From Schoenoplectus triqueter (taxonomy: Eukaryota; Streptophyta; Magnoliopsida; Poales; Cyperaceae), in NCBI GenBank assembly GCA_964058805.1, contig CAXKVV010001670.1, forward strand, positions 1 through 29,751: a DNA stretch of 29,751 nucleotides, in the 5' to 3' direction. Below the pieces are notes generated by a model that saw only the letters and a program-made list of their open reading frames with translations, was not told the origin of the DNA and did not search any database. Both the position numbers and the translations under genes were made by a program. Below are positions 1 to 11,596 of this stretch, one piece after another; position 1 is the first letter of the stretch; each line of letters starts with the position of its first letter.

Positions 1-93
1 CTCTTTGACCTGTACCTAATCATCTTTTTAGCTATCATCAACTGGCACGATGTGTCACTAGTGTGCACTGATAACCACTCTTATGTGTTATAG

Positions 94-3000
94 GTGCTAT
101 CATTTTTTATTCGTAAACTTGTCACCCAGCTCTTCTCATTCATCAACATCCAGCTTTTCAACAGGTAAAGAATGATCTCCTGATAGTAAAAAGTACAGCC
201 TTTCACTTTGCTATAGGATCAGATGGTTCACATATTTGCATCATATTTGTAGCCTTCTTTTAAGACGTGAATGCTGCACGTTTTCTAATGGGGAGTATGT
301 GAAGTCTGGCCTCTCACTATTAGAGAAATGGATCGTTGATGTCACAGAAGAGGTTAGTGGCATTTAGATTTGCTGATGTGATAAAATAATTTCTTTTAAT
401 ATGTGCTTAATTATTTTGTTGGGTGTCACCCTTTTAGCGACGTGTCATATTGAAACTCGGATATGGTGATAAGAAAATAAGGGCCGGATCGTCATCGCTT
501 TAGTGGCGCGTCATATTGGAACCCGGATATGATGATAAGTGAGCGAGGGTCGGATCGTCATCACCTTAGTGACGCGCTGCATCGGCGTCCGGATGTAGTG
601 TCAAATGAATAAGGGTTTTCGCACTTGACTTGACGAGTGTGAGGGGCAAGGAAGCTAGTCGGGGAAAATAGGATTCGTTTAGGTAGTTGGAATGTAGGGT
701 CCTTAACAGGTAAGCTAAGAGAGTTAGTTGATACTGCGATTAGGAGACGCATGAATATCTTATGTGTTCAGGAGACTAAATGGACGGGTCAGAAGACTAA
801 GGAGGTGGAGAATACGAGTTTCAAATTGTGGTACACAGAAAAAGAACGAAGTAGAAATGATGTAGACATCTTAATTGATAAGAGTCTCAAGAATGAAGTT
901 GTCGCAGTTAGGAGATAAGAGGACAGGATCATCATGATCAAATTGGTTTTTGGAGATTTGATCTTGAACGTCATCAGTGCGTATGCCTTTAAGTAGGTTT
1001 GAGTGATGATGTCAAGAGACGATTACGGGGACATGATTAAACGAGTGTCTAACAGTGAAAAACTCTTCATTGGAGGAGATCTTAATAGTCATATTGGCAC
1101 AACTAGAGAGGGGTTTGAGAGAGTACATAGGGGTTTTGGATATGACGAACAGAAACAAGGAGAAGAAATCTTGAACTTCGCTATAGCCTACGACCTCATG
1201 GTAGCGAACACCTTAAGAAAGAAAAAATCTCATTTAATTACTTTCAACAGTGGCCAACATTCAAGCTAGATCAATTTTGTCTTGACTAGAAGGGATGAGA
1301 GACCAAACTGCATGAATTATAAGGTTATACTTGACGAGTGTGTCGTTACACAATACAAACTTATGGTGACTGATTTTCGTTATGTGACCGACGAGATAGA
1401 GGCGTGAAAATTATGAGAACAAAGTGATGGAAGCTCAAAGGGGACATTTCTCAGGTGTTTAAGAATAGAATTATTGCAGAAGGACCGTGAAACGAAAATG
1501 AGGATGCAAATAATATGTGGAAGGAGATGACGACTCACATTCAGAAGGTGGATATAGAGGTGTTTGGAGTAACTAGAAGAAATAAACGTGAACCTAAAGA
1601 CACTTGGTGGTTGAATGAGAAGAAAGAATGCTATAAACGTTTACATCACAACAAGAGTGATAAAAATATACAGAAGTACAAAGAAGCTAGAATAAACACA
1701 AAGAAAGCTGTGAACGAAGCAAGAGGTCAGCCATACGCGGAGCTGTATCGAAAATTAGATACAAAAGAGGGCGAAAATGATGTCTACAAGATGACTAAAC
1801 TTCGAGAAAGTAAGATAAAAAACTTCAATCAAGTTAAATGTATTAAGGATGAGGCTGATAGGCTTTTGATGAATGAGAACGTAGTACATTTATCAGAAGA
1901 AACAAGTCTAGTTGAAATGTGATGAGATTAAGAACAAATGGAGATAATACTTTGACAAGTTATTCAACGACGAGAGTGAGAAAACCACGATCGAGATGGA
2001 TGACTCAGTTGACACCAACAGGCGATTTGTTCGGAGAATTCAAGAGTCTGAGGTGAAAAAAACTTTAAAAAAGATAAAAAACAGGTAAGACGTTAGGACC
2101 TGATGACATTTCGATTGAGGTATGGAGATGTCTTGGAGATATAGCAATAGTGTGGCTCACTAAGCTATTTAATACCATTTTCCTGTCCAATAAGATGTCT
2201 GATGAGTGGAGAAGAAATATATTAGTATCAATCTTCAATAATAAAGGAGATATTCAAAGTTGTACTAATTACAGATGAATTAAACTCATGAGTCATACCA
2301 TGAAACATTTGAGAGAGAGTGATCAAGTATCGTTTAAGAAAACTGACAACCGTCTCTAAAAATTAGTTTGGTTTTATGCTTTGGAGGTTCACCATGGAGG
2401 CGATTTTCTTGATAAGACAATTTATGGAGAGATATCGGGAATAAAAGGACCTATATATGATATTCATTGATTTAGAGAAAGCGTATGATAAAATACCAAG
2501 GAATATTATGTGGTGGGCGCTTGAAAAGAAACGAGTTCCAACAAATTACGTAACCCTTATGTACACAAATATTGTGACTTGTGTCAGAGCATGTGACGGC
2601 GAGTCTGATGCATTTCCTATTAAGATAGGATTACATTAAGAGTCAACATTGAGTCCATATATTTTCACCTTAGTGATGAATGAGATCACAAAGGACATAC
2701 AAAAAGATATTTCTTAGTGTATGTTCTTTGCTGATGATGTTATGCTAATTGACGAGAGCAGAATTGGAGTCGATCAGAAACTAAAGTTGTGGAAATAAAC
2801 TTTAGAATCAAAAGATTTTAGATTTAGTAGAACCAAAATCGAATATATGAGGTGTCAGTTCAGCGGGGAAAACTCAAATGATGAAGATGCTAGTTTGGAC
2901 ATGCAAGTAGTACCCATGAATGACACATTTCGGTATTTGAGGTTGATGTTGCAGAGTGACGGAGAGATCGATGAAGATGTTAGTCATATAATAAGAGCCG

Positions 3001-4624
3001 AATGAGTGAAATAGAGACAAGCATATGGTATTCTCTGTGACAAGAAGATCCCAAATAAACCAAATGGTAAGTTCTACAGGACGGCTATTAGACCCGCGAT
3101 GATGTATGGCGCAGAATGTTGGGCTACAAAATGACAACACATCCAGAAGATGAGTGTAGTTGAAATGCGGATGTTGCGTTAAACGATGATATTCGAGACA
3201 AACTTGGGGTAGTACCTATTCAAGAGAAGCTAGTCCAATATCATCGCAATGATCATATCCAATGAAGGCCTCCTGAAGCACTAGTACGCAGTGGTATTCT
3301 AAGTTGTCCTGAAAACACAAAAAGAGGAAGAGATTGACCAAGACTGACATGGGAGGAAGCAATAAAAAAAAATTTCAAGGACCAAAATATATCTAAAGAG
3401 CTTGCTTTGAATAGGAATGTTTGGAAGATGACGATTCATGTATCTGAATTATAATTTAGGAGTTAGAGTCTAGTAGTAGAGTTATAGACTTCAGGTTCTT
3501 AGATTTTTAGGTTTTTAGGGTTTAAAATTTAAAATTTAGAAATAGACTTCATAATAGAGATTTATTATATTATTATTATTAGTATATTATGAGAATCATT
3601 ATTATTATCATATTGTCATCACCATTATCATTATCATTTTTATTTATTTATTATTATTTTTTTTCTCATCATCCTCATTATTATCATTGATATTTGAGTT
3701 CTTTGATCTTATGCTTTTCGATTGAGTTTCATTTCTAGTCTACTCTAATTTATTTGAGATTAAAGACTTTGTTATTGTCGTTGACGTGGTTAATTATTTT
3801 TCATTTCCCCTCTAGTATGCTGGGACCTCATGGCATGAGCTTAATTACATCAGGCAAGCTGTTGGTTTCCTGGTAATGCTCCTATTTATGCAGCTTTCAT
3901 ATATTTATTGATTAATAATTTTATTATTTTCCGTGGTTATAAGTTTATCATACACTTCACTGTCACAAGGTCATACACCAAAAGAGGAAAAGGACACTAG
4001 AAGAGATAAGGGAAGATCTTTGTCCGGTATGTTAAGCTAAAAACCAAATTATTTTCATAACAATATTGTTTGTTTTTGAGGTCACTACATGTTCTTTTAT
4101 TTGTTTTTGAAAATTTGTCAGTCTCTGAGTGTTAGACAAATCTACCGTATATGCTCAATGTACTGGGATGACAAGTATGGCACACAAGGTGTATCCAGTG
4201 AGGTATGTAGCATGAATTTCTGTAATCTCCCCCGCTAAAGAATCTGTGTTAAGACTGGCTTTGTTTTTGCCTCCATAGTTAATATGACCTTAATTATTGT
4301 ACAGGTTGTTGCTTCAATGAGGGAGATGGTGAACAGAGATACCCAAACACTCACTTTAAATTCATTTTTATTGGATGACGATTTAAGGTGCACTCGATTG
4401 TTTTCTTCTTTTGGTAATTTTTTTTATTGCAATAACTTGTCAAGCACAACCGATAATTATCTCACCATTTTATTATTTTTATTTACAGCATTCCATTCTC
4501 AACGGATGATTTGTCAAAGGCAATCCCAGGCATTGATCCAACAGATCTAGAGCTTCCAAGTGCACTATCTGACCTACCTTCTGCTCGATTCTTGGCATGC
4601 AGAAGTGAGGTTGTTGCTGTGTAA
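94..4624 (+). CDS. Class XI myosin heavy chain, 3' end only (DIL/cargo-binding tail)
   Basis: The protein is an actin motor that moves organelles and drives cytoplasmic streaming; only its C-terminal globular tail lies here. Seven coding exons join in phase: 94-164, 253-352, 3816-3872, 3970-4026, 4122-4202, 4305-4387 and 4489-4624, stop TAA at 4622. They give 194 residues. Family hallmarks seen are [20 protein letters not shown], the run from YAG to [41 protein letters not shown] and [10 protein letters not shown], all in the order expected for a plant myosin XI DIL domain. Motor, IQ and coiled-coil regions lie upstream of the window. All splice sites are GT-AG. The 353-3815 intron is enlarged by a LINE. 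The last ~35 residues, ending SEVVAV, differ from the tails I know, so I do not assign an isoform. The family call is secure. Exon edges are inferred from phase. Confidence 0.93.
433..600 (+). repeat. 66-bp tandem repeats in the LINE 5' region
   Basis: About 2.5 copies of a unit beginning near TTAG(C/T)G(A/G)CGCG and containing GGATCGTCATC recur at a 66-bp spacing (near 433, 499 and 565). They precede the endonuclease ORF and probably represent the internal promoter/5' UTR of the RTE element, which is often made of short repeats. The promoter role is inferred. Confidence 0.75.
3540..3690 (+). repeat. ATT/ATC-rich simple sequence in the LINE 3' UTR
   Basis: Degenerate trinucleotide repeats of ATT, ATC and TTA fill this part of the element between the last coding remnant (~3455) and the 3' end. 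They are part of the LINE rather than host sequence. Confidence 0.7.
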
Positions 4625-5940
4625 TATTCATAGGTCAAGTTTTGGCTACATCTATGTGAAACCCTGAACCTAGAAGCCATGTTCTTTATGGTGATTAGGG
4701 GTGTATCTGCTATGATGTAGATTTAATGCAACAATTGTTGCTTCAACAATTAAAACTGTCTCATGTAAAATATAGTACAGTTAGTATTTTATATGCAACG
4801 TCACTTTTAGAAATTTGCAAGGTATGATAAGGTCTGATGGTTTTATTACGCATGCTAGTTATCAGTGGCCAAGCCATTATCTGCCCCAAGTTTGTTAGTA
4901 GATTCATCATGTCAGTGTCGCGCCTATTAATTTGGGCAGAGTAGAACACAGCTGTTCCAAAGGTTGTTCGGGAAAATTTGAGAAATGCAACTGTATGTGC
5001 AAAGAGGAGAAGAAAAAAGTTCGGAGAAATTGAGAAATGCAGGTGTAGTCGGTTTGTGGGGGATTGATAGGCCGATTCAACTTACTGAAGACACAACATT
5101 ACAAGTGAAGTTTGAACTGTGTTACTCAAGTCTCGAGATTTGTCATTTTGTTTCATGTGGAATGTAAGTGGTGCTTTTTCCCTGTGAAGTACTTTTAGAG
5201 GATTTGAGTTCAGAGGGGGTGATATATTGCTATGCCAAATTAAGTAAAATACTACGAGATAAATTTGTTCTTAATGAAAGTTCTGACATATAACATCTTT
5301 CTCGTGGTTGTTAGAAGGTCACGCTCTCATATAGCAATAAGAACATCTACCCTTTTAATTAGGCAAGGTACTATAATGAATCCGCAATTATTCGAAACTA
5401 ACAAGATACGATAAAGAATATCACTTGTTTTTTTTTCTTTTTTTTCTGAGAGAACAATGAAGATACCTGATATCATTAGCAGAAAGAATGAACCTGAGCT
5501 ATAAGTGAGGATAAAGAAACAACTGCAAATTTTATTAACTTTTTGATACTTCTACCATGGGTAATGTAATAATGCTGTGAGTAAAACGATTTCAATCAAC
5601 AAATATCGTCACCGCTTGCAAGAGGTGAGCGCATAAAAATGATGTTCGATCATTATTTATTCAACATCTGCATTAGTAACAAAAAACAACAACAAAACCA
5701 GCTTTACATAACTTCTTTCCCCCTCCCCCCCAACCAACTAATTATAGTACATTTCTATTACATGCAATCACGACTTGGCCACTCGATTCCATGAAACTAA
5801 AAATATGGATACAGTAGCTGACACACAATCTGAAGACATGATCTTTTTCACTCAATAAAACCATCTCTTCTGCCCATCTCTCCGACTGATCAGAGAGCTT
5901 GATCCAACCATACCTTGCAAATCGGCTATGGAGAAAGATT
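4625..5940. other. Tail-to-tail intergenic region between the myosin and OXS3-like genes
   Basis: The first few hundred bases should be the myosin 3' UTR and the last ~250 bases the OXS3-like 3' UTR, since the two genes converge. A short imperfect repeat around GAGAAATGCA occurs near 4978 and 5030. T-rich and C-rich tracts occur at ~5428 and ~5723. A 60-codon open frame at 4985-5167 has no recognisable motif. I see no RNA gene or transposon here. Confidence 0.6.
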
Positions 5941-7267
5941 TCATTGGTGCAGACTTACTTCATTGCTATCATCACTGATTATAACATTAACAGATCTTGC
6001 ATGAGGATGCAGAGGTGGCAAAAGATCTTTTTGTCTCTGATCCTCTTCACTGCTAGAGCTATTGCTACCTGAGCTGCTGGTGTCCGAATTCATCACTTTT
6101 ACACTCAAATTTGAGCTTGGCTTCTTGGAGACACTGCATTGGTTATTATAAAATTTCTTGCTTATGAAATTTAAAGAGAGAAGGTTCTTGCGTTTTCTGG
6201 TGTAGGCATTCTCTGGCTTGGACAGATCTTTTGCAGATGTGGACTTGGAAATAGCATCAGCTAGAGTTGTGAAGGAATTTGAATTACCACAATAGAATTT
6301 TGAAATTCCTCTCCTGCTGCAGTTAAAAAATAACAATGAATTCTGTAAAATTAAATACAATGAACTCGGCATGATTGATGGATAAAAAAACTTTCGAAGC
6401 GGCACTAGGATATTTAACCAAAAACTTAACTTGTTAAAGAATACCAAGCTATCATTATAGAAATCTGGCAATTATTTTGAATATTATAGAAATCTGTAAA
6501 GATGTTTTTTAGGTGGAAAAAATTAGAGGTTGTTGGGTGGGTGTTATGTGGTGGTTATACTGTTACTGTTAAGCGATATTGTAAAGGAAGGATTAATTCA
6601 TTAATAGTAATATAATGATGATCAACAAATTAGTTTTTATTATGTTTTAATACTCCAGTTTTCTCTAATCTACCAAAGGGGATATAGCTTCAAGTTAAGA
6701 TATTTCTAGGCATTCCAAGAACTGGAATGAAACAACAAAATGCCTAGGCATTCCAAAAAAAATCATAGATCCCTATTTTAGAAAAAATAAACTACTTTGA
6801 AGTCACTGGAAAACGTAATACGTAAGTCAATATATTTATTTTCCTTCCTTCAAGTCAACACCAACTAATTCTGTTTTCATTCCGTCATGCGATTTAGAAA
6901 ATAAAAAATAATAATAAAGAACTAATCTTTAGGACTAGCACTTTTTTCAACTCAACAAGTAACAAGCCTAAAGTTCCTCATTACAATTTCATGAAACTAA
7001 GAGGCCAACGGTGGAAAAGGAAAAGGTACTCTCCGATCAACGAAAAAACAAGTACCTGAAAGGAAGCGAATCCTCCAAAGCATCCATGGCATCTAACGGT
7101 CCCTTGTAGGAGCTCTGGACCTCCGACTCATCTCCGCCGTCCGATCCATCTCCATTCTCGCCATAGTTGTCACTATTCCTTCCGACCGAGGAAGAACTGC
7201 AGGACGCCGGCGCCGGCGTGTCGTACCGGCACGGACGAAGGTACCCTCGCTCCAGCGCGATCGACAT
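5941..7267 (-). CDS. OXS3-like (OXIDATIVE STRESS 3 family) protein
   Basis: Two exons, 7267-7056 and 6313-5941, encode 194 aa. The intron of 742 bp splits the Arg codon in LPF-R-RGISKF. The family core is plain: GPLDAMDALEDSLPF (56-70), then RRGISKFYCGNSNSFTTLAD (71-90), then KDLSKPENAYTRKRK (99-113). After that comes a Ser/Glu-rich stretch (about 147-162) that could be phosphorylated. The N terminus is low-complexity, rich in Ser, Gly and Asp. No signal peptide or membrane segment is visible. Plant OXS3 proteins are small, nuclear, chromatin-associated factors linked to tolerance of heavy metals and oxidative stress; their biochemical activity is unsettled. The start is the first ATG in frame. 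A long pyrimidine-rich stretch (minus strand) upstream fits a 5' UTR. A 1-kb foldback element starts ~165 bp upstream of the ATG. Confidence 0.87.
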
Positions 7268-7431
7268 TTCTTCGATCGATCAAAGCGTGCAAAAGGGACC
7301 ATGAGGATCAGATCAAGTCAAGTGTGTACAGTGTGGTAGTGCAGGGGGAGAGAACAAAAGGAGAGAGATGGGATAAAGGTTGGATAAAGAGAGCTTTTTT
7401 AGGTAGAGCGCTTTAATAATTCATTAGATTA

Positions 7432-8503
7432 GGGGGGATTTTTTGTTAAAGGATTTTGAACATTATTTTATTTTCATGGAGGATTACGTTCTGAATTTAT
7501 TTTTACAGAGAGTTATGGAAAGAATGTAATCCGGACTTACGTTTTTAAAGTGTATTTTTCATGTCCGATAGCTGATTGCGTCTAACTAACACTGAAGGAC
7601 GCAAGCCCAGCTCACACTCTTCAGTTCAAACTTGAAGGACGCAAGTCCGGCTCACACCCTTCAATTGAGCTAGCAAATAGACCTTTTAGTGAGATTTCCG
7701 AATTATATTTAAACGTCCCGATCAGAGTTTCCTATCAAAAGTTATAATTGTTTAAAAATTATTTTTTTAGCTCATCAGATTTAGAAATTTTTCAGCCCAC
7801 TACCCATTATATATAACAAATAAGTAAAAAAATATATATAAATAGTTAAAATTAAATAAAATTATATTGAAAATTATAATTAAAAATATATTTATATTTT
7901 AATTAAAAAAAATAAAATATAACTTTAGTTATTTATATATGTAAACAGTTAAAATTAATTAAAATTATAACCTATCAATAAAAAAAATATAAATGTAAAT
8001 ATAATTAATAGCTAATTGGATTATATATATTTAAAAATATAAATATAATTTTAATTATAATTTTCAATATAATTTTATTTAATTTTAACTATATATATAA
8101 ATATAATTTTAATTATTTGTTATATATAATGAGCAGTAGTTGAAGAACTTTTAAATTTGTACTGATGAGCTAAAAATTTGATCTTTAAATGGTTATAATT
8201 TTTTATAGGAAAGTCCGATCAGGACGTTTAAATACAATTTGAAAACCTCACGAAAATATCTATCTGCTAGCTCAATTGAAGGACGTGAGCCGAACTTGTG
8301 CCCTTCAAGTTAGAACTGAATGATGTAAGTTAGGTTTGTACCATTCAATGTTGGCTGAATGCGATCAGCTGTTGGGTATGAAAAATATATATTTTAAAGG
8401 GCGTGAACTTGGTTGCGCCCTTCTCGTGACACTCGGTGAAAATAAGTTCAGGTCGTGGCCGTTGATAAAAATATTATAGTGGGCTTTTAAGAAAAAAAAT
8501 CCG
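7432..8503. mobile_element. 1.07-kb foldback element (long terminal inverted repeats), possibly MULE-like
   Basis: Nearly the whole interval is one imperfect palindrome centred near 7970. Pairs recognised by eye include GATTTTTTGTTAAAGG against its complement at the right end, CAATTGAGCTAGCA near 7664/8267, TTTAAACGTCC near 7710/8226, AGCTCATCAG near 7772/8160, and a very AT-rich inner core. Each arm carries GAAGGACG units that are themselves small hairpins (7593, 7633, 8277). There is no ORF, so it is non-autonomous. Flanking ATTAGA at 7423 and 8504 may be the remains of a target duplication, possibly 9 bp as in Mutator-like elements, but it is too decayed to be sure. Confidence 0.75.
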
Positions 8504-8837
8504 ATTAGAAAGGTCCCTATTATATTCCTCTCCAGTCATGATACTGGAAACTTCCAGTAGTCAACTCTGCTCGTGGTTTCTGTTGACTCTCTATAGTTGG
8601 TACAATGGTTGTTTAAGTTTCGGTACTGTTGGTGCTCAATCATGAATTCTCTTATGGTAAATCATCTGAGCGTTTTGTCCTCATTAAATCTAAACAATAT
8701 ATGCGTACATCTAGCATATGCTATGAACCAAGACAACATTTTTTTTTAACAAATAAAAAAGAAAGAAGTAAAGAAAAAGGTGGATAAAGGCCGGGAGAAA
8801 AAGCAAATGGGGGTTCTGAATGACTGGAGTACCATTT
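8504..8837. other. Intergenic, no feature recognised
   Basis: AT-rich sequence with no coding signature, RNA gene or clear repeat. It lies between the foldback element and a microsatellite. Confidence 0.5.
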
Positions 8838-8838
8838 A

Positions 8839-8904
<66 letters not shown>
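8838..8904. repeat. Compound (ATT)n(GTT)n microsatellite
   Basis: About 12 ATT units (8838-8873) switch directly to about 10 GTT units (8874-8904), with no interruptions. It should be highly length-polymorphic. Confidence 0.97.
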
Positions 8905-8990
8905 ATGGCATATCAATCATTCTATGGCATTATACGAGGGATTAGTTTTTATTGGAGTAAATCAAAATCCGTATCTTCTCTGTTTGGTCT

Positions 8991-10552
8991 GGAATGCCGT
9001 GTAGCGTTGCTAGTCTTCTCACGTTTGGAAGTTTGTATCTCTCCGTTTGTTTCTTAGAAACAATTAATCTCAATAAGGCTTGCAAGTTCTTATGAACTCA
9101 GCAAGGTAGTAACAGGTGTGGACTTTTGATGTAAAAAATAGACGATAGCCTTTCATTTCATTGAATTCATTGTATGTTCACTATCCAGAGCGTCAAACTT
9201 TGTATCTTGTGAGCACTGATAAGGAAATTATATCTTCGAATCATAAAAGTTAGTATCTTACGATTCACGATACGAATCTCACGATTTGATACGATACAAA
9301 TGGATAAAGATACGAATCTATACGTTATATCTCTAGAATGAAGAATTTTAAGAATCATGTCTGTACCTTTCTGTATCTCGATACAATACGTATCCGAACG
9401 ATACAATAATTTTAAGATACATATACTTTTTAGACTTTATCTTTTCTGCTTGACTTCATGCATCATGTTCAACAATTAGATAACTCTAGTGTGAGAGAAA
9501 AAAGACGAAAAGAGACAAAAAACAACAAAGAAAAGGAAAAATATGTCACCGATTGAGAGATAAGAGTTAAAAACTCCAAGCACGAGACAATATAAATAAC
9601 TGTTATTTATTTTATTCTCTCATGTAGGACAAATGTAGTTTATGTTTTTATATTGTGAAAAGATAACTCAGCAGGCGGATCTGATTAGTTAATGAGTTTT
9701 AAAAAATAGTGATTTCGGTTAAGTTATTACCCGATTAGTTAATGAGTTTGAACCTAATAGATTATTGCAATCCGATTACTAACCCTCTCTAACTAAAATC
9801 TTATATCTGCCCCTACTCTTATGTTTCTCTCTCACAAACACATGTAGTGTTTTTGTAAAGCATCCAAAATTATAGACAATTATATTAATTTTTGAAGACT
9901 TAAATAATATAGTCAGGGGCACTAAATTATATTAATTTATTTTGTAGTGATCTTATTAGCAAAAATAGAATTATTTTATTTTATTCTCCTTAGATATTGA
10001 TTAATATTACCATTGAATTATCATACGAGCTATAATAATACTTTGTGCTCATATATATATAGCTCAAATAGTATAAATTATACTAGTATACTACCTAAAT
10101 ATGATAAAACGCTAAATAATAATATTTTTAAGTATAAAAATTCACTACATATTAATTTTAGTTATTATTGATACATTTTAAGACAAATTTAGGGTATCTT
10201 AACGATACAATACGATACACTATACACTGATAAGATATAAAATACTACGATTCACGATACAAAATGCGATTCAACTTCTATGCTTCGAACTTTTACTAAA
10301 TTAATTAATCCATGACTTCGAAATCTTCGAAAGTCTATCATTCAATAAAGAAAAAAAAAGTAAAATACTTCCTCTTCATGACTTGTTTATGGTGCAATCA
10401 AATGAATCAATGAGTCAGATTCATCAAATTATGAAAAATACCTTTTAGATGTCATTGGATAGAGAAAGTGTGATTTTCATAGAGTTCTAGATCATCTAAT
10501 CGAAGTTTAGATAAAAAAAATAATTCTTGGAATGCCGTGTAGCGTTACTAGT
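8991..10552. mobile_element. 1.5-kb segment bounded by a 24-bp direct repeat, retroposon-like
   Basis: The 24 bases at 8991-9014, beginning GGAATGCCGTGTAGCG, recur at 10529-10552 with one mismatch (G/A). The 1514 bp between have no coding signature. They end in an A-rich run (~10512-10522) just before the second copy. A long direct repeat after an A-rich end is what target-primed reverse transcription leaves, so a non-LTR retroposon is a reasonable reading. Inside are scattered GATAC-rich stretches (9230-9420 and 10195-10270) and a 50-bp-spaced repeat of GATTAGTTAATGAGTTT (9682, 9732). The element family is not recognised. Confidence 0.5.
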
Positions 10553-10560
10553 AGGTGAGT

Positions 10561-10731
10561 TTCTGAGATTAAATTTCATGATTTTTTGAGATTTCTATTT
10601 ATTTTTTAAATTATTTTTAAAAACAGTCTTGTTTAACATAATAAAATGATTTATTTTAGGACTATTTTTAAAAATAATTTAAAAATAGTTAGAAATCTTA
10701 AAAAAACATAAAATTTAATATCCCACGAGAT
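10561..10731. mobile_element. Small foldback MITE
   Basis: Two arms of ~68 bp (10561-10628 and 10659-10731) are inverted copies. Shared blocks are GAGATTTCTA, AAATTATTTTTAAAAA and ATTAAATTT(C/T)ATG. The loop is ~30 bp. No ORF. No clear target duplication was found. Confidence 0.65.
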
Positions 10732-10860
10732 TTTAATATAAATAAATTATTGAGCAATTTAGATTGACCATTTGAACCGTCGAAATATGAAATCTCAATG
10801 CAAAATAAAAACGGATCTTTACTTTGTAAAATACCGTAACCTATCCATATATATATATAT

Positions 10861-11250
10861 AGTAAAGATACCGTGAGCTTAAGCTCACAGATGTCTTCCG
10901 TGAGCTTAACTCAAAAAGTATATCAAATCATCTCGAAATTTTAATTTATCATTCTCATTAAATTTTTTATATGAAAATCTATTGGGATGCAAAAATTTGG
11001 AGTGTTTTGAATTTTTTAAGTCATGATTTTTAATTTTTTAAAATCAGCTCTAATAATAATAATAATAATATATTTAATATTTAAATATCATTTTTAAAAA
11101 TTAAAAAACGATGACTTAAAAATCTCAAAACACTCTAAATTTTTGCATCACATGAGATTTTCATATAAAAAATTTAATGAAGATGATAAATTAAAATTTT
11201 GACATGATTTGATATATTTTTTGAGTTAAGCTCACGGTATATCCACTCTT
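10861..11250. mobile_element. Foldback MITE inserted in a (TA)n tract
   Basis: Both ends carry ACCGTGAGCTTAA followed by an inverted arm of ~170 bp, including ATATCAAATCAT and TTAAATTTTTTATATGAAAA, around an AT-rich centre near 11070. (TA)n runs lie immediately outside (10847-10860 and 11251-11262), so the target was TA-rich. The left arm has an extra ~27 bp (10872-10898) that repeats the GTGAGCTTAA end motif. No ORF. Confidence 0.8.
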
Positions 11251-11596
11251 TATATATATATTATCTGCATTTGATAAGTTTCTAATGAAACGGACAATAA
11301 CTTGCCTTTTTGACAAAAAAATGTCTAGAATCAATTAGATGGTCAGATAATTATGGAACAATAAATTAATCCTCTAATTGATGTTGAAATCCCTTAGTCA
11401 GGAGCTCACCTACAAGCGAACAAAAAAAAAACTTCAAAAGCAAAGCCTATTCATTCATTCAAAAGGGTGTAAATGCAAGCCTATTCATTCATTTCAATGG
11501 AAACCTCAGGTCGCTCTCCTCCAAAAAGTTTACCCAGATAGTTGACAGGTGGCAGACACCCATTTAGACCACGTAGTCTACATCAAAATTGAAAGC
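11251..11596. other. Intergenic with a 33-bp partial tandem repeat
   Basis: Mostly featureless. The motif GCCTATTCATTCATT occurs at ~11446 and ~11479 in a short tandem repeat. No gene or RNA seen. Confidence 0.5.

Larger units (their letters stand above)
418..3789 (+). mobile_element. RTE-type LINE, near full length, inactive, inside a myosin intron
   Basis: A non-LTR retrotransposon of about 3.37 kb in the same direction as the host gene. Flanks carry an 11-bp perfect target duplication, TTAATTATTTT, at 407-417 and 3790-3800. An apurinic-like endonuclease region starts near 661 ([22 protein letters not shown], then GDLNSHIG at ~1075). Reverse transcriptase shows [12 protein letters not shown] (~2462), FADDV (2725-2739) and the downstream YGAECWATK (~3106). 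A C-terminal LTWEEAIKK lies near 3345. The 3' end has ATT/ATC-rich simple sequence and a degenerate TTG tail, as usual in plant RTE elements. Several in-frame stops and frame changes break the ORF, so it cannot be autonomous. Plant gene predictions often mislabel such ORFs as craniofacial-development-protein-2-like. Confidence 0.93.

Noticed and set aside
4985..5167. 60-codon open frame downstream of the myosin stop
   Set aside because: Probably in or near the 3' UTR. The peptide is not recognisable and the region holds a short direct repeat.
9230..10270. GATAC-rich stretches as a possible recombinase or regulator array
   Set aside because: Spacing and orientation are irregular; low-complexity drift is a simpler explanation.
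10551..11420. Inverted match TAGGTGAG at 10551 and 11408 as ends of one large element
   Set aside because: Similarity stops after ~15 bp, and the interval already holds two separate MITEs; chance match is likely.
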